Source: Photobacterium frigidiphilum
GTDB taxonomy: Bacteria; Pseudomonadota; Gammaproteobacteria; Enterobacterales; Vibrionaceae
Assembly: GCF_003025615.1 (NCBI RefSeq)
Contig: NZ_PYMJ01000005.1
Location: forward strand, 207,589-271,588
Reading direction: 5' to 3'
DNA: 64,000 nt
The notes under the pieces are model-generated. The model was not told where the DNA came from. It did not search any database and was given only the letters and a program-made list of their open reading frames with translations. The number at the start of each line of letters is the position of its first letter. Positions within the stretch are counted from its first letter, which is position 1. This document shows positions 31,585 to 43,025 of this stretch, one piece after another. The translations under genes and the position numbers were made by a program.

Positions 31585-33681
31585 GTGTCTCGTAAAACAC
31601 CTATCGAGCGATACCGTAATATTGGTATTTGTGCTCATGTTGACGCTGGTAAAACAACGACTACCGAACGTATTCTGTTTTATACAGGCCTATCTCACAA
31701 GATCGGTGAAGTGCACGATGGCGCTGCTACAATGGACTGGATGGAACAGGAGCAAGAGCGTGGTATAACTATCACTTCTGCTGCTACTACTACGTTTTGG
31801 CGTGGTATGGAAGCCCAGTTTCCAGAGCATCGCATTAACATCATTGATACCCCTGGACACGTTGACTTCACTATCGAAGTTGAACGTTCTCTACGTGTAC
31901 TCGATGGTGCTGTTGTCGTTTTCTGTGGTTCTTCAGGCGTTGAGCCTCAGTCTGAGACTGTGTGGCGTCAAGCTGATAAATACGAAGTGCCACGTATGGT
32001 TTTCGTAAACAAGATGGACCGTGCTGGTGCTGACTTCCTTCGTGTTGTTGACCAGATCAAAACCCGTCTTGGTGCGAACCCAGTACCAATCCAGCTTAGT
32101 CTTGGTGCTGAAGAAGAATTTAAAGGTGTAATCGACCTGCTCAAGATGAAGGCTATTAATTGGTCTTCTGAAGATCAAGGTATGACTTTTACCTATGAAG
32201 ACATTCCAGCAGATATGCAAGACCTGGCTGATGAATGGCGCATGAACTTAGTTGAGTCGGCTGCAGAAGCAAATGACGAACTAATGGAAAAATACCTTGA
32301 AGAAGGTGAGCTGTCTGAAGAAGAAATCAAGGCAGGTCTTCGTCAACGTACATTGAATAATGAAATCGTACTGGCAACGTGTGGCTCAGCATTTAAGAAC
32401 CAAGGTGTTCAAGCTGTGCTAGATGCTGTTATTGATTTCTTACCTTCACCAACTGAAGTGAAAGCTATCACTGGTGAAGACGAGCTGGGTAATGCTGCAG
32501 AGCGTCATTCTGATGATGATGAACCGTTTTCAGCCCTTGCGTTTAAAATCGCAACTGACCCGTTCGTAGGTACATTGACATTTATGCGTGTTTACTCAGG
32601 TGTTGTAAAATCTGGTGAGACTGTCTACAACTCTGTAAAAGAAAAACGTGAACGTTTAGGTCGCATCGTTCAGATGCACGCAAACAAACGTGAAGAGGTC
32701 AAAGAAGTTCGCTCTGGCGATATCGCTGCAGCAATTGGCCTTAAAAGCGTGACTACTGGCGATACTCTGTGTGATTTAAATAATAAAATTATTTTAGAGC
32801 GCATGGAATTTCCTGTACCAGTAATCCAGATTGCGGTTGAGCCAAGATCTCAAGCTGATCAAGATAAGATGGGGATTGCACTAGGTAAACTAGCGGCAGA
32901 AGATCCATCTTTCCGAGTGGAAACCGATAATGAATCAGGCCAGACTTTAATCTCTGGTATGGGTGAGCTTCACCTTGATATCATTGTTGACCGTATGAAA
33001 CGTGAATTCAGTGTTGATTGCAACGTGGGTAACCCTCAAGTTGCATACCGTGAAACAATTCGTGGTACAACTAAATCTGAAGGCAAGTTCATACGTCAAT
33101 CTGGTGGACGCGGTCAGTTTGGACATGTTTGGCTGAAGATCGAACCGGCAGAACCTGATGAAGGTTTTGTTTTCGTTGATGAAATCGTGGGCGGTTCTGT
33201 ACCAAAAGAATTTATTGGCGCAGTAGCGAAAGGCGTTGAAGAGCAAATGAATAGCGGTGTGCTTGCGGGCTTCCCTATTCTTGATGTCAAAGCGACACTC
33301 TTCGATGGTTCTTACCATGATGTTGATTCTAGCGAAATTGCGTTTCAAATTGCTGGTTCTATGGCCTTCAGAGATGGTGCATTAAATGCAAACCCTGTGA
33401 TCCTTGAACCAATGATGAAAGTTGAAGTAACTACACCTGAAGATTGGATGGGTGATGTTGTAGGTGACATTAATCGTCGCCGCGGCATGATCGAAGGTAT
33501 GGATGATGGCCCGGCGAATCTTAAGATTCTTCGTGCCCAAGTACCTCTTTCTGAAATGTTCGGTTACGCAACTGATTTACGTTCAGCAACACAAGGCCGT
33601 GCGTCTTATTCTATGGAATTTAGTGAATATGCTGAAGTACCAAAGAATGTTGCTAATCGTATAATCGCAGAGCGAACATAA
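31585..33681 (+). CDS. fusA: Elongation factor G
   Basis: The translocation GTPase, 698 residues, from a GTG start. G-domain motifs are [32 protein letters not shown] and [10 protein letters not shown]; the tip domain IV region [18 protein letters not shown] is present. It lies 78 bases after rpsG. A paralogue fusA2 may exist elsewhere, but the str location marks this as the main copy. Confidence 0.98.
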   Translation: MSRKTPIERYRNIGICAHVDAGKTTTTERILFYTGLSHKIGEVHDGAATMDWMEQEQERGITITSAATTTFWRGMEAQFPEHRINIIDTPGHVDFTIEVERSLRVLDGAVVVFCGSSGVEPQSETVWRQADKYEVPRMVFVNKMDRAGADFLRVVDQIKTRLGANPVPIQLSLGAEEEFKGVIDLLKMKAINWSSEDQGMTFTYEDIPADMQDLADEWRMNLVESAAEANDELMEKYLEEGELSEEEIKAGLRQRTLNNEIVLATCGSAFKNQGVQAVLDAVIDFLPSPTEVKAITGEDELGNAAERHSDDDEPFSALAFKIATDPFVGTLTFMRVYSGVVKSGETVYNSVKEKRERLGRIVQMHANKREEVKEVRSGDIAAAIGLKSVTTGDTLCDLNNKIILERMEFPVPVIQIAVEPRSQADQDKMGIALGKLAAEDPSFRVETDNESGQTLISGMGELHLDIIVDRMKREFSVDCNVGNPQVAYRETIRGTTKSEGKFIRQSGGRGQFGHVWLKIEPAEPDEGFVFVDEIVGGSVPKEFIGAVAKGVEEQMNSGVLAGFPILDVKATLFDGSYHDVDSSEIAFQIAGSMAFRDGALNANPVILEPMMKVEVTTPEDWMGDVVGDINRRRGMIEGMDDGPANLKILRAQVPLSEMFGYATDLRSATQGRASYSMEFSEYAEVPKNVANRIIAERT

Positions 33682-33690
33682 TTTCAATAT

Positions 33691-33756
33691 TGCGTCTGCA
33701 GTTGTAGACGCATAAAATACAAACTTCGGACGCGTCCCCTAACCTAGTAGGGGGCG
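33691..33756 (+). other. Two hairpins in the fusA-tufB spacer
   Basis: The first is TGCGTCTGCA/TGTAGACGCA at 33691-33712 with one G-U pair. The second is CGTCCCCT/AGGGGGCG at 33733-33756. Neither has a proper T-run. They may be processing or differential-expression elements within the operon. Confidence 0.55.
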
Positions 33757-33782
33757 TATCTTAACTAGGAAGGAACACGATC

Positions 33783-34967
33783 GTGTCTAAAGAAAAATTT
33801 GAACGTCTAAAACCGCATGTTAACGTTGGTACAATCGGCCACGTCGATCACGGTAAAACAACTCTAACTGCTGCTATCTGTACTACACTTGCAAAAGTGT
33901 ACGGTGGTAATGCAAAAGACTTCGCTTCTATCGATAATGCTCCAGAAGAGCGTGAGCGCGGTATCACAATTTCTACGTCTCACGTAGAATACGATACTCC
34001 TATTCGTCACTATGCACACGTTGACTGTCCTGGACACGCCGATTATGTTAAAAACATGATCACTGGTGCTGCTCAAATGGATGGTGGTATCCTAGTTGTT
34101 GCTGCAACTGATGGTCCTATGCCACAAACACGTGAGCACATCCTTCTTGGTCGCCAGGTTGGTATTCCTTACATCATCGTATTCATGAACAAATGTGACA
34201 TGGTTGATGATGAAGAGCTACTAGAACTAGTAGAAATGGAAGTTCGTGAACTTCTTTCTGAATACGATTACCCAGGCGATGACTGCCCAGTAATCATGGG
34301 TTCTGCACTAGGCGCACTTAACGGTGAAGCTCAGTGGGAAGAGAAAATCGTTGAACTAGCTGAAGCTCTAGATAACTACATCCCAGAGCCAGAGCGTGCA
34401 ATCGATCTTCCATTCATCCTTCCAATCGAAGATGTTTTCTCAATTCAAGGCCGTGGTACAGTTGTAACTGGTCGTATTGAGCAAGGTATCGTACGTGTTG
34501 GTGAAGAAGTTGCAATCATCGGTATCAAAGAGACTACCACTACTACATGTACTGGTGTTGAAATGTTCCGTAAGCTTCTTGACGAAGGCCGTGCTGGTGA
34601 GAACGTTGGTGTTCTTCTACGTGGTACTAAGCGTGATGACGTTGAACGTGGTCAAGTTCTTGCTAAGCCTGGTTCAATCACTCCACACACTACTTTCACT
34701 TCAGAAATCTATGTTCTTTCTAAAGATGAAGGCGGTCGTCACACTCCTTTCTTCAAAGGTTACCGTCCACAGTTCTACTTCCGTACAACGGACGTAACGG
34801 GTACTATTCAATTGCCAGAAGGCGTTGAGATGGTAATGCCTGGTGATAACATTGCTATGACTGTTACTCTAATCGCTCCTATCGCGATGGATGAAGGTCT
34901 ACGTTTTGCTATCCGTGAAGGTGGCCGTACTGTAGGTGCTGGTGTTGTTGCAACAATCATTGCTTAA
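33783..34967 (+). CDS. tufB: Elongation factor Tu
   Basis: Delivers aminoacyl-tRNA to the ribosome. 394 residues with a GTG start and motifs [22 protein letters not shown] and [12 protein letters not shown]. Synonymous codons are strongly biased as for highly expressed genes. It is the last str gene; whether tufA or tufB in naming depends on a second copy elsewhere. Confidence 0.97.
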   Translation: MSKEKFERLKPHVNVGTIGHVDHGKTTLTAAICTTLAKVYGGNAKDFASIDNAPEERERGITISTSHVEYDTPIRHYAHVDCPGHADYVKNMITGAAQMDGGILVVAATDGPMPQTREHILLGRQVGIPYIIVFMNKCDMVDDEELLELVEMEVRELLSEYDYPGDDCPVIMGSALGALNGEAQWEEKIVELAEALDNYIPEPERAIDLPFILPIEDVFSIQGRGTVVTGRIEQGIVRVGEEVAIIGIKETTTTTCTGVEMFRKLLDEGRAGENVGVLLRGTKRDDVERGQVLAKPGSITPHTTFTSEIYVLSKDEGGRHTPFFKGYRPQFYFRTTDVTGTIQLPEGVEMVMPGDNIAMTVTLIAPIAMDEGLRFAIREGGRTVGAGVVATIIA

Positions 34968-34988
34968 TTTGCAATAATTGAACAACGC

Positions 34989-35015
34989 AAAAAGGGAGCT
35001 TAGGCTCCCTTTTTT
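34989..35015 (+). terminator. Terminator of the str operon
   Basis: Stem AAAAAGGGAGC/GCTCCCTTTTT with a TTAG loop and trailing T-run just after tuf. Confidence 0.95.
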
Positions 35016-35155
35016 AATGCCTAAATTTCACTCATTTCTCTGTAAAGATCTTCGCTGTCTAAGTTGCTGAATTTAAATCTTATTCTAAAATGCTCTCGAA
35101 TAATTATTTTCAATAACCAAATCATCTATCTATTTCTTGTATTTTGAATGGAAAT

Positions 35156-35174
35156 GCAAACGATTCTCGTTTAT
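35156..35174. promoter_or_regulatory. Probable Fur box upstream of bfd
   Basis: GCAAACGATTCTCGTTTAT contains the perfect dyad AAACGA-TTC-TCGTTT and resembles the Fur consensus GATAATGATAATCATTATC. It lies 35 bases before the bfd start and overlaps a possible -10 TATATT. Iron repression of bfd is known in enterics. Confidence 0.65.
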
Positions 35175-35209
35175 ATTCTTTGCGTGATTAATTACTATGT
35201 GAGACCACG

Positions 35210-35398
35210 ATGTACGTTTGTTTATGCTTTGGTATTTCCGATAAAAAAATCATAAGATTAACCCAGCAGAACAAAGTCAGTGATATACGAAGCATTCGAG
35301 AAATTACATCATTAGGCTCTCAATGTGGTAAATGTATTCGACAAGCGAAAAATATTATCGAAAAAACAATAGCGATAAGCTTTGAAAAAGCCAGTTAG
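35210..35398 (+). CDS. bfd: Bacterioferritin-associated ferredoxin Bfd
   Basis: A 62-residue [2Fe-2S] protein that reduces the ferric core of bacterioferritin to release iron. The cluster ligands are CLCF at residues 4-6 and SQCGKCIRQA near 40, the Fer2_BFD pattern. A Fur-like site precedes it and bfr follows after 84 bases. Confidence 0.94.
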   Translation: MYVCLCFGISDKKIIRLTQQNKVSDIRSIREITSLGSQCGKCIRQAKNIIEKTIAISFEKAS

Positions 35399-35482
35399 TC
35401 CCCCTTAGTAGCCACCCCGCTATCTTTGACACCCTTAAAATCGGTTCTATTCTTAGATGAACCGACAGAGGAGTGCCTTCCA

Positions 35483-35959
35483 ATGAAAGCCGATCCCAAA
35501 ATTATTCAACACTTAAATAAAATATTAGGTAATGAGCTTGTTGCGATAAACCAGTATTTCTTACATGCCAGAATGTATAAAGACTGGGGATTAAAACACC
35601 TTGCTGATAAGGAATACCATGAATCAATTGATGAGATGAAACACGCTGATCATTTAATTGAACGTATTTTGTTTTTAGAAGGGCTCCCTAATTTACAAGA
35701 TTTAGGAAAGTTGAACATCGGTGAAGATACTCAAGAAATGATTGAATCTGATTTAGCGTTAGAAATGGCAGCCATTCCCGATCTACGTGATGCAATTGCT
35801 TATTCTGAAGAAGTTCGAGATTATGTTTCTCGTGATTTATTTCAAGATATCTTGGAAGAAGAAGAAGAACATGTCGATTGGTTGGAAACTCAATTGGGCT
35901 TGATAGATAAGATGGGTATCGCAAACTACAATCAGGCTCAAATTGTCGATGAAGATTAA
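35483..35959 (+). CDS. bfr: Bacterioferritin Bfr
   Basis: A 24-mer iron store with heme. ATG 35483 follows GAGGAG and gives 158 residues, the standard length; the frame opens earlier at 35426 but lacks homology there. Ferroxidase ligands Glu18, Glu51, His54, Glu94, Glu127 and His130 are all present, as is the heme ligand Met52. It pairs with bfd for iron storage and mobilisation. Confidence 0.96.
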   Translation: MKADPKIIQHLNKILGNELVAINQYFLHARMYKDWGLKHLADKEYHESIDEMKHADHLIERILFLEGLPNLQDLGKLNIGEDTQEMIESDLALEMAAIPDLRDAIAYSEEVRDYVSRDLFQDILEEEEEHVDWLETQLGLIDKMGIANYNQAQIVDED

Positions 35960-36064
35960 CCTATATATCAATGGAATACGGTAAGGGTGAGGCGGCTTTA
36001 GGTATTCCATTATGGGTATCAATTATTATTTAGCACTCCTGTTTGATTATTTTACGAACGGGGC

Positions 36065-36092
36065 TTGCACTCTAAAGTGTGATCTGTATAAT
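36065..36092 (+). promoter_or_regulatory. Promoter of the S10 operon
   Basis: TTGCAC and TATAAT separated by 16 bases, followed by a G+C-containing discriminator. It is about 230 bases upstream of rpsJ, leaving a long structured leader. Confidence 0.8.
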
Positions 36093-36098
36093 GCACCG

Positions 36099-36308
36099 CA
36101 CTGTCCTTATAAAGACAGTTGTGAACCAATAAGCATTGAGGAAGAAGTCATCTATATATGACTTAATAATGTATACTCTGACTTATGTTCGCAGTCATTA
36201 AATTGACTGACAACGTACCCAAATGGGGTACTACGGTTTCACATAAATCAATCGGCATTCTTTCGTTTATTCGAATTAGAATGGCGATATTGTTTGTGTA
36301 AATTTTAA
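36099..36308 (+). promoter_or_regulatory. S10 operon leader (L4-responsive type)
   Basis: Successive hairpins can be drawn: CTGTC/GACAG near 36101-36118, AAGTCAT/ATGACTT near 36145-36164, CAGTCA/TGACTG at 36192-36209, GTACCC/GGGTAC at 36215-36231, and a longer CATTCT/AGAATG arm near 36255-36284. In gammaproteobacteria L4 binds such a leader to attenuate transcription and translation of the operon. Which arm binds L4 is inferred only from position. The upstream part of the gap after bfr (35960-36064) holds only an imperfect inverted repeat. Confidence 0.7.
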
Positions 36309-36635
<327 letters not shown>

Positions 36636-36647
36636 GGGGAGTAAGAA

Positions 36648-37277
36648 ATGATTGGTCTAATCGGTCGTAAAGTGGGCATGACCCGCATCTTTACCGAAGA
36701 AGGCATTTCTATCCCAGTAACAGTGGTTGAAGTTGAAGCTAACCGTGTAACTCAAGTTAAATCTCTTGAGACTGACGGTTACAACGCAATTCAGATCACT
36801 ACTGGAACTAAGAAAGCTAACCGTGTATCTAAACCAGCTGCTGGTCACTTCGCGAAAGCGGGTGTTGAAGCTGGACGCGGTCTTTGGGAATTCCGTCTAG
36901 AAAATGGTGAAGAGTTTACAGTTGGCGCTGAGCTAAATGTTGAACTGTTCAACGAAGTTAAAAAAGTAGACGTTACTGGCACATCTAAAGGTAAGGGCTT
37001 CCAAGGCGTAATTAAGCGTTGGAACTTCAGTACTCAAGATATGACCCATGGTAACTCCTTGTCTCACCGTGCACCGGGTTCAATTGGCCAATGTCAAACT
37101 CCAGGTCGCGTATTTAAAGGCAAGAAAATGGCTGGTCACATGGGAGCTGAGCGTGTTACGACTCAGAACCTAGAGATCGTACGTGTTGACGCTGAGCGCA
37201 ATCTGCTTCTTATTAAAGGTGCAGTACCAGGCTCAATCGGCGGCAACGTGATCGTTAAACCAGCTGTTAAAGCGTAG
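36648..37277 (+). CDS. rplC: Ribosomal protein L3
   Basis: An early 50S assembly protein near the peptidyl transferase centre, 209 residues. [27 protein letters not shown] is the conserved loop region, split here by residue counting around 142-168. The ribosome-binding site is GGGGAG. Confidence 0.98.
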   Translation: MIGLIGRKVGMTRIFTEEGISIPVTVVEVEANRVTQVKSLETDGYNAIQITTGTKKANRVSKPAAGHFAKAGVEAGRGLWEFRLENGEEFTVGAELNVELFNEVKKVDVTGTSKGKGFQGVIKRWNFSTQDMTHGNSLSHRAPGSIGQCQTPGRVFKGKKMAGHMGAERVTTQNLEIVRVDAERNLLLIKGAVPGSIGGNVIVKPAVKA

Positions 37278-37292
37278 GTCGAGGAGTTAGTA

Positions 37293-37895
37293 ATGGAATT
37301 GGTAGTCAAAGGCGCTGATGCGCTAACTGTCTCCGAAACTACTTTTGGACGTGATTTCAATGAAGCTCTAGTACATCAGGTAGTTGTTGCTTACGCAGCA
37401 GGTGCTCGTCAAGGTACTCGTGCTCAGAAAACTCGTTCTGACGTTTCTGGCGGTGGTGCAAAACCATGGCGCCAGAAGGGTACAGGCCGTGCACGTGCAG
37501 GTACTATTCGTAGTCCTTTATGGCGCACCGGTGGTGTAACTTTCGCAGCTCGTCCACAGGACCATAGCCAGAAAGTTAACAAAAAAATGTACCGTGGTGC
37601 AATGAAGAGCATTCTTTCTGAGCTAGTTCGTCAAGAGCGTTTAATCGTTGTTGATAACTTCTCTGTAGAAGCACCAAAAACAAAAGAACTAGCAGCTAAG
37701 CTTAAAGAGCTTGATCTGTCTGACGTTCTTATCGTAACTGGCGAATTAGATGAGAATCTATTCCTTGCAGCACGTAACCTTTACAAGGTAGACGTTCGTG
37801 ATGCAGCGACAATCGACCCAGTTAGCTTGATCGCTTTTGACAAAATTGTGATGACTGCAGCTGCAGTTAAGCAAGTTGAGGAGATGCTAGCATGA
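37293..37895 (+). CDS. rplD: Ribosomal protein L4
   Basis: A 50S exit-tunnel protein, 200 residues, and the predicted autogenous repressor of the S10 operon through the leader. The extended tunnel loop carries [18 protein letters not shown]. Its stop overlaps the rplW start by four bases. Confidence 0.98.
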   Translation: MELVVKGADALTVSETTFGRDFNEALVHQVVVAYAAGARQGTRAQKTRSDVSGGGAKPWRQKGTGRARAGTIRSPLWRTGGVTFAARPQDHSQKVNKKMYRGAMKSILSELVRQERLIVVDNFSVEAPKTKELAAKLKELDLSDVLIVTGELDENLFLAARNLYKVDVRDAATIDPVSLIAFDKIVMTAAAVKQVEEMLA

Positions 37896-38194
37896 TCACT
37901 GAAGAGCGTATTTTAACAGTTCTACGTGCTCCGCACATCTCTGAAAAAGCAACAATGGCTGCAGAAAGCGCGAATACTATCGTGTTTAAAGTAGCGATTA
38001 CTGCGACAAAAAGAGAGATTAAAGCAGCAGTTGAAAAACTGTTCGAGGTTGAAGTTAAGTCTGTAAATACTCTTGTTGCTAAGGGTAAGACCAAAAGTCA
38101 AGGTGCACGCCAAGGCCGTCGTAGTGACTGGAAGAAAGCGTACGTTATCTTGAAAGAAGGTCAAGACATCGACTTCGCTGGTAGTGCAGAGTAA
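37892..38194 (+). CDS. rplW: Ribosomal protein L23
   Basis: A 50S protein at the tunnel exit that docks trigger factor and SRP. 100 residues starting [21 protein letters not shown]. Translationally coupled to rplD by an ATGA overlap. Confidence 0.98.
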   Translation: MITEERILTVLRAPHISEKATMAAESANTIVFKVAITATKREIKAAVEKLFEVEVKSVNTLVAKGKTKSQGARQGRRSDWKKAYVILKEGQDIDFAGSAE

Positions 38195-38212
38195 GGCTAG
38201 GAGCAAAGAAGA

Positions 38213-39040
38213 ATGGCTATTGTTAAATGTAAGCCGACTTCCCCGGGTCGTCGCCACGTAGTAAAAGTGGTTAACTCTGACCTGCATAAGGGTAAGCCGT
38301 ACGCACCACTTTTAGAGAAAAACTCTAAGTCTGGTGGTCGTAACAATAACGGTCGTATCACAGTACGTCACATCGGTGGTGGTAATAAACAACATTACCG
38401 TCTAATCGACTTTAAGCGTACTAAAGATGGTATCCCGGCAAAAGTAGAGCGTTTGGAATATGATCCAAACCGTAGTGCAAACATTGCACTAGTACTTTAT
38501 GCTGATGGTGAACGCCGTTACATCATCGCACCTAAGGGTGTGTCAGCTGGTGACATGATCCAGTCTGGCGAAGATGCTGCAATCAAAGTTGGTAACACGT
38601 TACCAATGCGCAATATTCCTGTAGGTTCAACAGTACACTGTGTTGAGCTTAAGCCAGGTAAAGGCGCTCAGTTGGCTCGTTCAGCTGGCGCTTACGCTCA
38701 GATCATTGCACGTACAGGCACTTATGTGACTCTACGTCTACGTTCTGGTGAAATGCGTAAAGTTCTTTCTGAATGTCGTGCGACACTTGGTGAAGTTGGT
38801 AATTCGGAACACATGCTACGTGAGCTTGGTAAAGCTGGTGCTTCACGCTGGCGTGGTATCCGTCCAACTGTACGTGGTGTTGTAATGAACCCAGTCGATC
38901 ACCCACACGGTGGTGGTGAAGGTCGTACATCAGGCGGTCGTCACCCGGTATCCCCTTGGGGCGTACCAACTAAGGGTTACAAGACTCGTTCGAACAAACG
39001 CACCGACAAGTACATTGTACGTAGTCGTAATAAAAAATAA
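38213..39040 (+). CDS. rplB: Ribosomal protein L2
   Basis: A 50S protein needed for peptidyl transfer and subunit joining, 275 residues against 273 in E. coli. The C-terminal [15 protein letters not shown] segment holds the conserved His. Basic tail as expected. Confidence 0.98.
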   Translation: MAIVKCKPTSPGRRHVVKVVNSDLHKGKPYAPLLEKNSKSGGRNNNGRITVRHIGGGNKQHYRLIDFKRTKDGIPAKVERLEYDPNRSANIALVLYADGERRYIIAPKGVSAGDMIQSGEDAAIKVGNTLPMRNIPVGSTVHCVELKPGKGAQLARSAGAYAQIIARTGTYVTLRLRSGEMRKVLSECRATLGEVGNSEHMLRELGKAGASRWRGIRPTVRGVVMNPVDHPHGGGEGRTSGGRHPVSPWGVPTKGYKTRSNKRTDKYIVRSRNKK

Positions 39041-39054
39041 TTATCAGAGGATAA

Positions 39055-39336
<282 letters not shown>

Positions 39337-39346
39337 GGAGTAGGAT

Positions 39347-39679
39347 ATGGAAGCTATTGCTAAACATCGTTTTGCTCGTATTTCGCCTCAGAAAGCACGT
39401 TTGGTAGCAGATCAACTGCGCGGTAAGCCAGTTGCACAGGCTCTAGAAATTCTTAACTTCAGCAACAAAAAAGCTGCTGAGTTAATCAAGAAAGTTCTAG
39501 ATTCAGCTATCGCTAACGCAGAACACAACGAAGGCGCAGACATTGATGATCTTAATGTTGCAAAAATCTTCGTTGACGAAGGTCCTACCATGAAGCGTAT
39601 TATGCCTCGTGCTAAAGGCCGTGCCGATCGCATCTTGAAGCGTTCTAGCCACATCACTGTTGTTGTAGCAGATCGCTAA
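39347..39679 (+). CDS. rplV: Ribosomal protein L22
   Basis: A 50S tunnel protein, 110 residues. The beta-hairpin that lines the exit tunnel is in [19 protein letters not shown]. Starts ten bases after rpsS with AAGGAG. Confidence 0.98.
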   Translation: MEAIAKHRFARISPQKARLVADQLRGKPVAQALEILNFSNKKAAELIKKVLDSAIANAEHNEGADIDDLNVAKIFVDEGPTMKRIMPRAKGRADRILKRSSHITVVVADR

Positions 39680-39694
39680 CTAGGAGAGAAAGCA

Positions 39695-40384
39695 ATGGGT
39701 CAGAAAGTACATCCTAATGGTATTCGTCTAGGCATCGTTAAGCCTTGGAATACCACTTGGTTTGCTAATAGCCAAGAATTCGCTGACAACCTAGATGGCG
39801 ACTTCAAGGTACGTCAGTTTCTTATTAAAGAACTGAAAAAAGCATCTTTATCTCGTGTTGTTATCGAGCGTCCAGCGAAGAGCATCCGTGTGACTATTCA
39901 CACAGCTCGTCCTGGTATCGTTATCGGTAAGAAAGGCGAAGATGTAGAAAAGTTACGTGCTCATATTTCAAAGATCGCGGGTGTTCCAGCTCAGATCAAT
40001 ATTTCTGAAGTACGTAAGCCAGAGCTAGATGCTCAACTAGTTGGTGATAGCATCGCTTCTCAACTAGAGCGTCGTGTTATGTTCCGTCGCGCTATGAAGC
40101 GTGCAGTTCAAAACGCTATGCGTCTTGGCGCTAAGGGTATCAAAGTTCAAGTAGGTGGCCGTTTAGGCGGTGCTGAAATCGCACGTTCAGAGTGGTACCG
40201 TGAAGGTCGCGTACCTCTACACACTCTTCGTGCTGACATTGATTACGCAACTTCTTCGGCTCACACCCAATACGGTGTAATCGGCGTTAAAGTTTGGATC
40301 TTCAAAGGTGAAGTTCTAGGCGGTATGCCAATTGAAGAGCCTAAGGCTGACAAGCCTAAGAAGCAGCGCAAAAGCCGTAAATAA
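39695..40384 (+). CDS. rpsC: Ribosomal protein S3
   Basis: A 30S mRNA-entry protein with helicase-like function, 229 residues against 233 in E. coli. The KH domain motif [14 protein letters not shown] is clear. The C-terminus is lysine-rich ([13 protein letters not shown]). Confidence 0.98.
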   Translation: MGQKVHPNGIRLGIVKPWNTTWFANSQEFADNLDGDFKVRQFLIKELKKASLSRVVIERPAKSIRVTIHTARPGIVIGKKGEDVEKLRAHISKIAGVPAQINISEVRKPELDAQLVGDSIASQLERRVMFRRAMKRAVQNAMRLGAKGIKVQVGGRLGGAEIARSEWYREGRVPLHTLRADIDYATSSAHTQYGVIGVKVWIFKGEVLGGMPIEEPKADKPKKQRKSRK

Positions 40385-40395
40385 GGAGTTTATTG

Positions 40396-40806
40396 ATGCT
40401 GCAACCAAAACGCACTAAATTCCGCAAGACTTTTAAAGGTCGTAACCGCGGTCTAGCGAACGGTACTGACGTAAGCTTCGGTACATTTGGTCTTAAAGCT
40501 GTTGGTCGTGGTCGTTTGACTGCTCGCCAAATTGAAGCTGCTCGTCGTGCCATGACTCGTCATGTGAAACGTCAAGGCCAAATCTGGATTCGAGTTTTCC
40601 CCGACAAGCCTATTACAAGCAAGCCGTTGGAAGTTCGTCAGGGTAAGGGTAAAGGTAACGTTGAGTACTGGGTTGCCCAAATCCAACCAGGTAAAGTTCT
40701 TTATGAAATGGATGGTGTTCCTGAAGTACTAGCACGTGAAGCATTTAACCTTGCTGCACGTAAGCTACCAATCAAGACAACATTTGTAATTAAGGCGGTA
40801 ATGTGA
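40396..40806 (+). CDS. rplP: Ribosomal protein L16
   Basis: A 50S A-site tRNA-contact protein, 136 residues. ATG 40396 follows AAGGAG and gives the [17 protein letters not shown] start; TTG 40393 is rejected. Its TGA overlaps the rpmC ATG by one base. Confidence 0.97.
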   Translation: MLQPKRTKFRKTFKGRNRGLANGTDVSFGTFGLKAVGRGRLTARQIEAARRAMTRHVKRQGQIWIRVFPDKPITSKPLEVRQGKGKGNVEYWVAQIQPGKVLYEMDGVPEVLAREAFNLAARKLPIKTTFVIKAVM

Positions 40807-40997
40807 TGAACGCTGTAGATCTACGCGCTAAAAGCGTTGAAGAACTAAATGCTGAGCTTGTGAGCCTACTACGTGAACAGTTCAACTTGCGCATGCAAGC
40901 TGCAACTGGTCAACTACAGCAGACTCATAACCTGAAAGCTGTACGTCGTGATATCGCACGTGTTAAAACCGTTCTTACTGAGAAGGCTGGCGCATAA
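40806..40997 (+). CDS. rpmC: Ribosomal protein L29
   Basis: A small 50S protein near the tunnel exit, 63 residues ([19 protein letters not shown]), equal to E. coli. ATG 40806 shares its A with the rplP stop; the GTG at 40803 is not needed. Its stop overlaps rpsQ by one base. Confidence 0.97.
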   Translation: MNAVDLRAKSVEELNAELVSLLREQFNLRMQAATGQLQQTHNLKAVRRDIARVKTVLTEKAGA

Positions 40998-41251
40998 TGA
41001 GCGAACAAACTCGTATCCAGCTTGGTCGTGTAATTAGCAGCAAGATGGACAAGTCTATCGTTGTTGCTATCGAACGCATGGTGAAACACCCAATGTACGG
41101 TAAGTACATTAAGCGTACGACTAAGCTTCATGCACACGATGAAAACAATGAGTGTAACCTAGGTGACACTGTTGAAGTTCGTGAATGTCGTCCACTATCT
41201 AAGACTAAGTCTTGGACATTGGTACGCGTAGTTGAAAAAGCTCGCGTTTAA
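40997..41251 (+). CDS. rpsQ: Ribosomal protein S17
   Basis: A 30S OB-fold protein, 84 residues, last gene of the S10 operon. [18 protein letters not shown] is typical. A terminator hairpin follows 25 bases after the stop. Confidence 0.98.
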   Translation: MSEQTRIQLGRVISSKMDKSIVVAIERMVKHPMYGKYIKRTTKLHAHDENNECNLGDTVEVRECRPLSKTKSWTLVRVVEKARV

Positions 41252-41275
41252 GCGAACTTAGCAACTAAATGATTA

Positions 41276-41311
41276 GACGGCCCTGAAAAATATTGGGGCC
41301 GTTTATTTTTT
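41276..41311 (+). terminator. Terminator between S10 and spc operons
   Basis: Stem ACGGCCC/GGGCCGT with a 12-base loop, then TTTATTTTTT. It separates rpsQ from rplN. The next ~100 bases to rplN must hold the spc promoter, but I see no strong -35/-10 pair; a TTATTATT stretch near 41337-41344 is a possible -10. Confidence 0.87.
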
Positions 41312-41415
41312 GTCTACCCATCGGTCGAAAATGGTGTTATTATTCGCCGCCTTTGAAGAAAAGGCATATCGATCCGTAGTGGGTCTAGATGTTTTAAAAT
41401 AAGCGGAGCACTAAC

Positions 41416-41787
41416 ATGATCCAAATGCAAAGTACGCTTGACGCAGCCGATAACTCCGGCGCTCGTCGCGTAATGTGTATTAAGGTTCTGGGTGGTTCTC
41501 ACCGCCGTTACGCACACATCGGTGATATCATCAAGATTACTGTGAAAGAAGCAATTCCTCGCGGTAAAGTTAAGAAAGGTGATGTTCTGAAGGCGGTGGT
41601 TGTACGCACCCGTAAAGGCGTTCGTCGCCAAGACGGCTCTGTCATTCGCTTCGACCGTAATGCTTGCGTATTATTGAACGATACTACAGAGCAACCGATC
41701 GGTACTCGTATTTTTGGCCCAGTGACGCGTGAACTTCGTAATACGAAATTCATGAAAATCGTATCACTAGCGCCTGAAGTACTGTAA
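41416..41787 (+). CDS. rplN: Ribosomal protein L14
   Basis: A 50S intersubunit-bridge protein, 123 residues, starting [19 protein letters not shown]. First gene of the spc operon, preceded by GCGGAGC. Confidence 0.98.
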   Translation: MIQMQSTLDAADNSGARRVMCIKVLGGSHRRYAHIGDIIKITVKEAIPRGKVKKGDVLKAVVVRTRKGVRRQDGSVIRFDRNACVLLNDTTEQPIGTRIFGPVTRELRNTKFMKIVSLAPEVL

Positions 41788-41798
41788 GGAGTAACAAA

Positions 41799-42113
41799 AT
41801 GGCAGCTAAGATCCGTCGCAACGACGAAGTTATCGTTCTTACCGGTAAAGATAAAGGTAAGAAAGGTAAAATAACTAAGGTTCTAGCAACCGGTAAAGTT
41901 ATCGTTGAAGGTATTAACCTTGTGAAAAAACACCAGAAGCCTGTACCGGCAATGGGTGTGCAAGGTGGCATCGTTGAACAAGAAGCAGCTATTGATGTTT
42001 CTAACGTTGCAATCTTCAATGCTGAAACCGGCAAAGCAGACCGTGTAGGCTTTCGATTTGAAGACGACAAAAAAGTTCGTTTCTTTAAATCTAATAGCTT
42101 AACTATTAAGTAA
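41799..42113 (+). CDS. rplX: Ribosomal protein L24
   Basis: A 50S assembly initiator, 104 residues. The KOW motif is in [19 protein letters not shown]. In E. coli S8 represses spc by binding near the L24-L5 junction; the same is possible here but not checked. Confidence 0.98.
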   Translation: MAAKIRRNDEVIVLTGKDKGKKGKITKVLATGKVIVEGINLVKKHQKPVPAMGVQGGIVEQEAAIDVSNVAIFNAETGKADRVGFRFEDDKKVRFFKSNSLTIK

Positions 42114-42130
42114 TTTTGGAGTAGTACACT

Positions 42131-42670
42131 ATGGCGAAACTGCATGATTACTACAAAGAGACTGTTGTAAAAGAGCTTGCTGAAAAGTTCGAATACAAGA
42201 GTATCATGCAAGTCCCAAGGATCGAAAAAATCACACTTAACATGGGTGTGGGTGAAGCGATCAACGACAAAAAGCTTTTAGAAAATGCTGCTGCTGACAT
42301 GACTGCTATTGCAGGTCAGAAGCCGTTAATTACTAAAGCTCGTAAGTCTGTTGCTGGCTTTAAGATCCGTGAGGGCTACCCGATTGGCTGTAAAGTAACC
42401 CTACGTGGCGAACGTATGTGGGATTTCTTTGAACGTCTAATTTCAATTGCTGTTCCTCGTATTCGAGATTTTCGTGGTCTAAACCCGAATTCTTTCGATG
42501 GTCGTGGTAACTACAGCATGGGCGTTCGTGAGCAGATCATCTTCCCAGAAATCGACTACGACAAAGTAGATCGAGTGCGTGGTCTTGATATTACTATCAC
42601 TACTTCTGCTGCTTCTGATGAAGAGTCAAAAGCTCTGTTATCTGCTTTTAACTTCCCATTCCGTAAGTAA
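42131..42670 (+). CDS. rplE: Ribosomal protein L5
   Basis: A 50S central-protuberance protein that contacts 5S rRNA and P-site tRNA, 179 residues. [20 protein letters not shown] is the family segment. Seventeen bases after rplX. Confidence 0.98.
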   Translation: MAKLHDYYKETVVKELAEKFEYKSIMQVPRIEKITLNMGVGEAINDKKLLENAAADMTAIAGQKPLITKARKSVAGFKIREGYPIGCKVTLRGERMWDFFERLISIAVPRIRDFRGLNPNSFDGRGNYSMGVREQIIFPEIDYDKVDRVRGLDITITTSAASDEESKALLSAFNFPFRK

Positions 42671-42685
42671 AAGTAAGGGTTACAT

Positions 42686-42991
42686 ATGGCTAAAGAATCA
42701 ATGAAGGCACGCGAAGCTAAACGTGCCAAGCTAGTAGCTAAGTTCGCTGAAAAGCGTGCAGCGCTAAAAGTTATTATTAGTGACGTGAATGCGTCTGAAG
42801 AAGATCGCTGGAATGCAGTGCTTAAGCTTCAGTCTCTACCACGTGATTCTAGTTCATCTCGTCAGCGTAATCGCTGTAACCAGACTGGACGTCCACACGG
42901 TTACTTACGTAAGTTCGGCTTAAGCCGTATCAAGGTTCGTGAAACTTGCATGAAAGGCGAGATTCCGGGTCTACGTAAAGCCAGCTGGTAA
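42686..42991 (+). CDS. rpsN: Ribosomal protein S14 (zinc-free form)
   Basis: A 30S head protein, 101 residues: the long form. The CxxC pairs of the short zinc form are lacking ([20 protein letters not shown]), so this is the C-minus type. Confidence 0.97.
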   Translation: MAKESMKAREAKRAKLVAKFAEKRAALKVIISDVNASEEDRWNAVLKLQSLPRDSSSSRQRNRCNQTGRPHGYLRKFGLSRIKVRETCMKGEIPGLRKASW

Positions 42992-43025
42992 TTAGTTACC
43001 AATTTAGAATCACGGAGTATTGACT

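Noticed and set aside
32947..33348. 133-codon reverse open frame inside fusA
   Set aside because: Antisense shadow of a highly conserved, codon-biased gene.
35972..36009. Inverted repeat TGGAATAC/GTATTCCA after bfr as a terminator
   Set aside because: The loop is over 20 bases and no T-run follows.
41750..42211. 153-codon reverse open frame across rplX
   Set aside because: Antisense to conserved ribosomal genes with no recognisable protein features.
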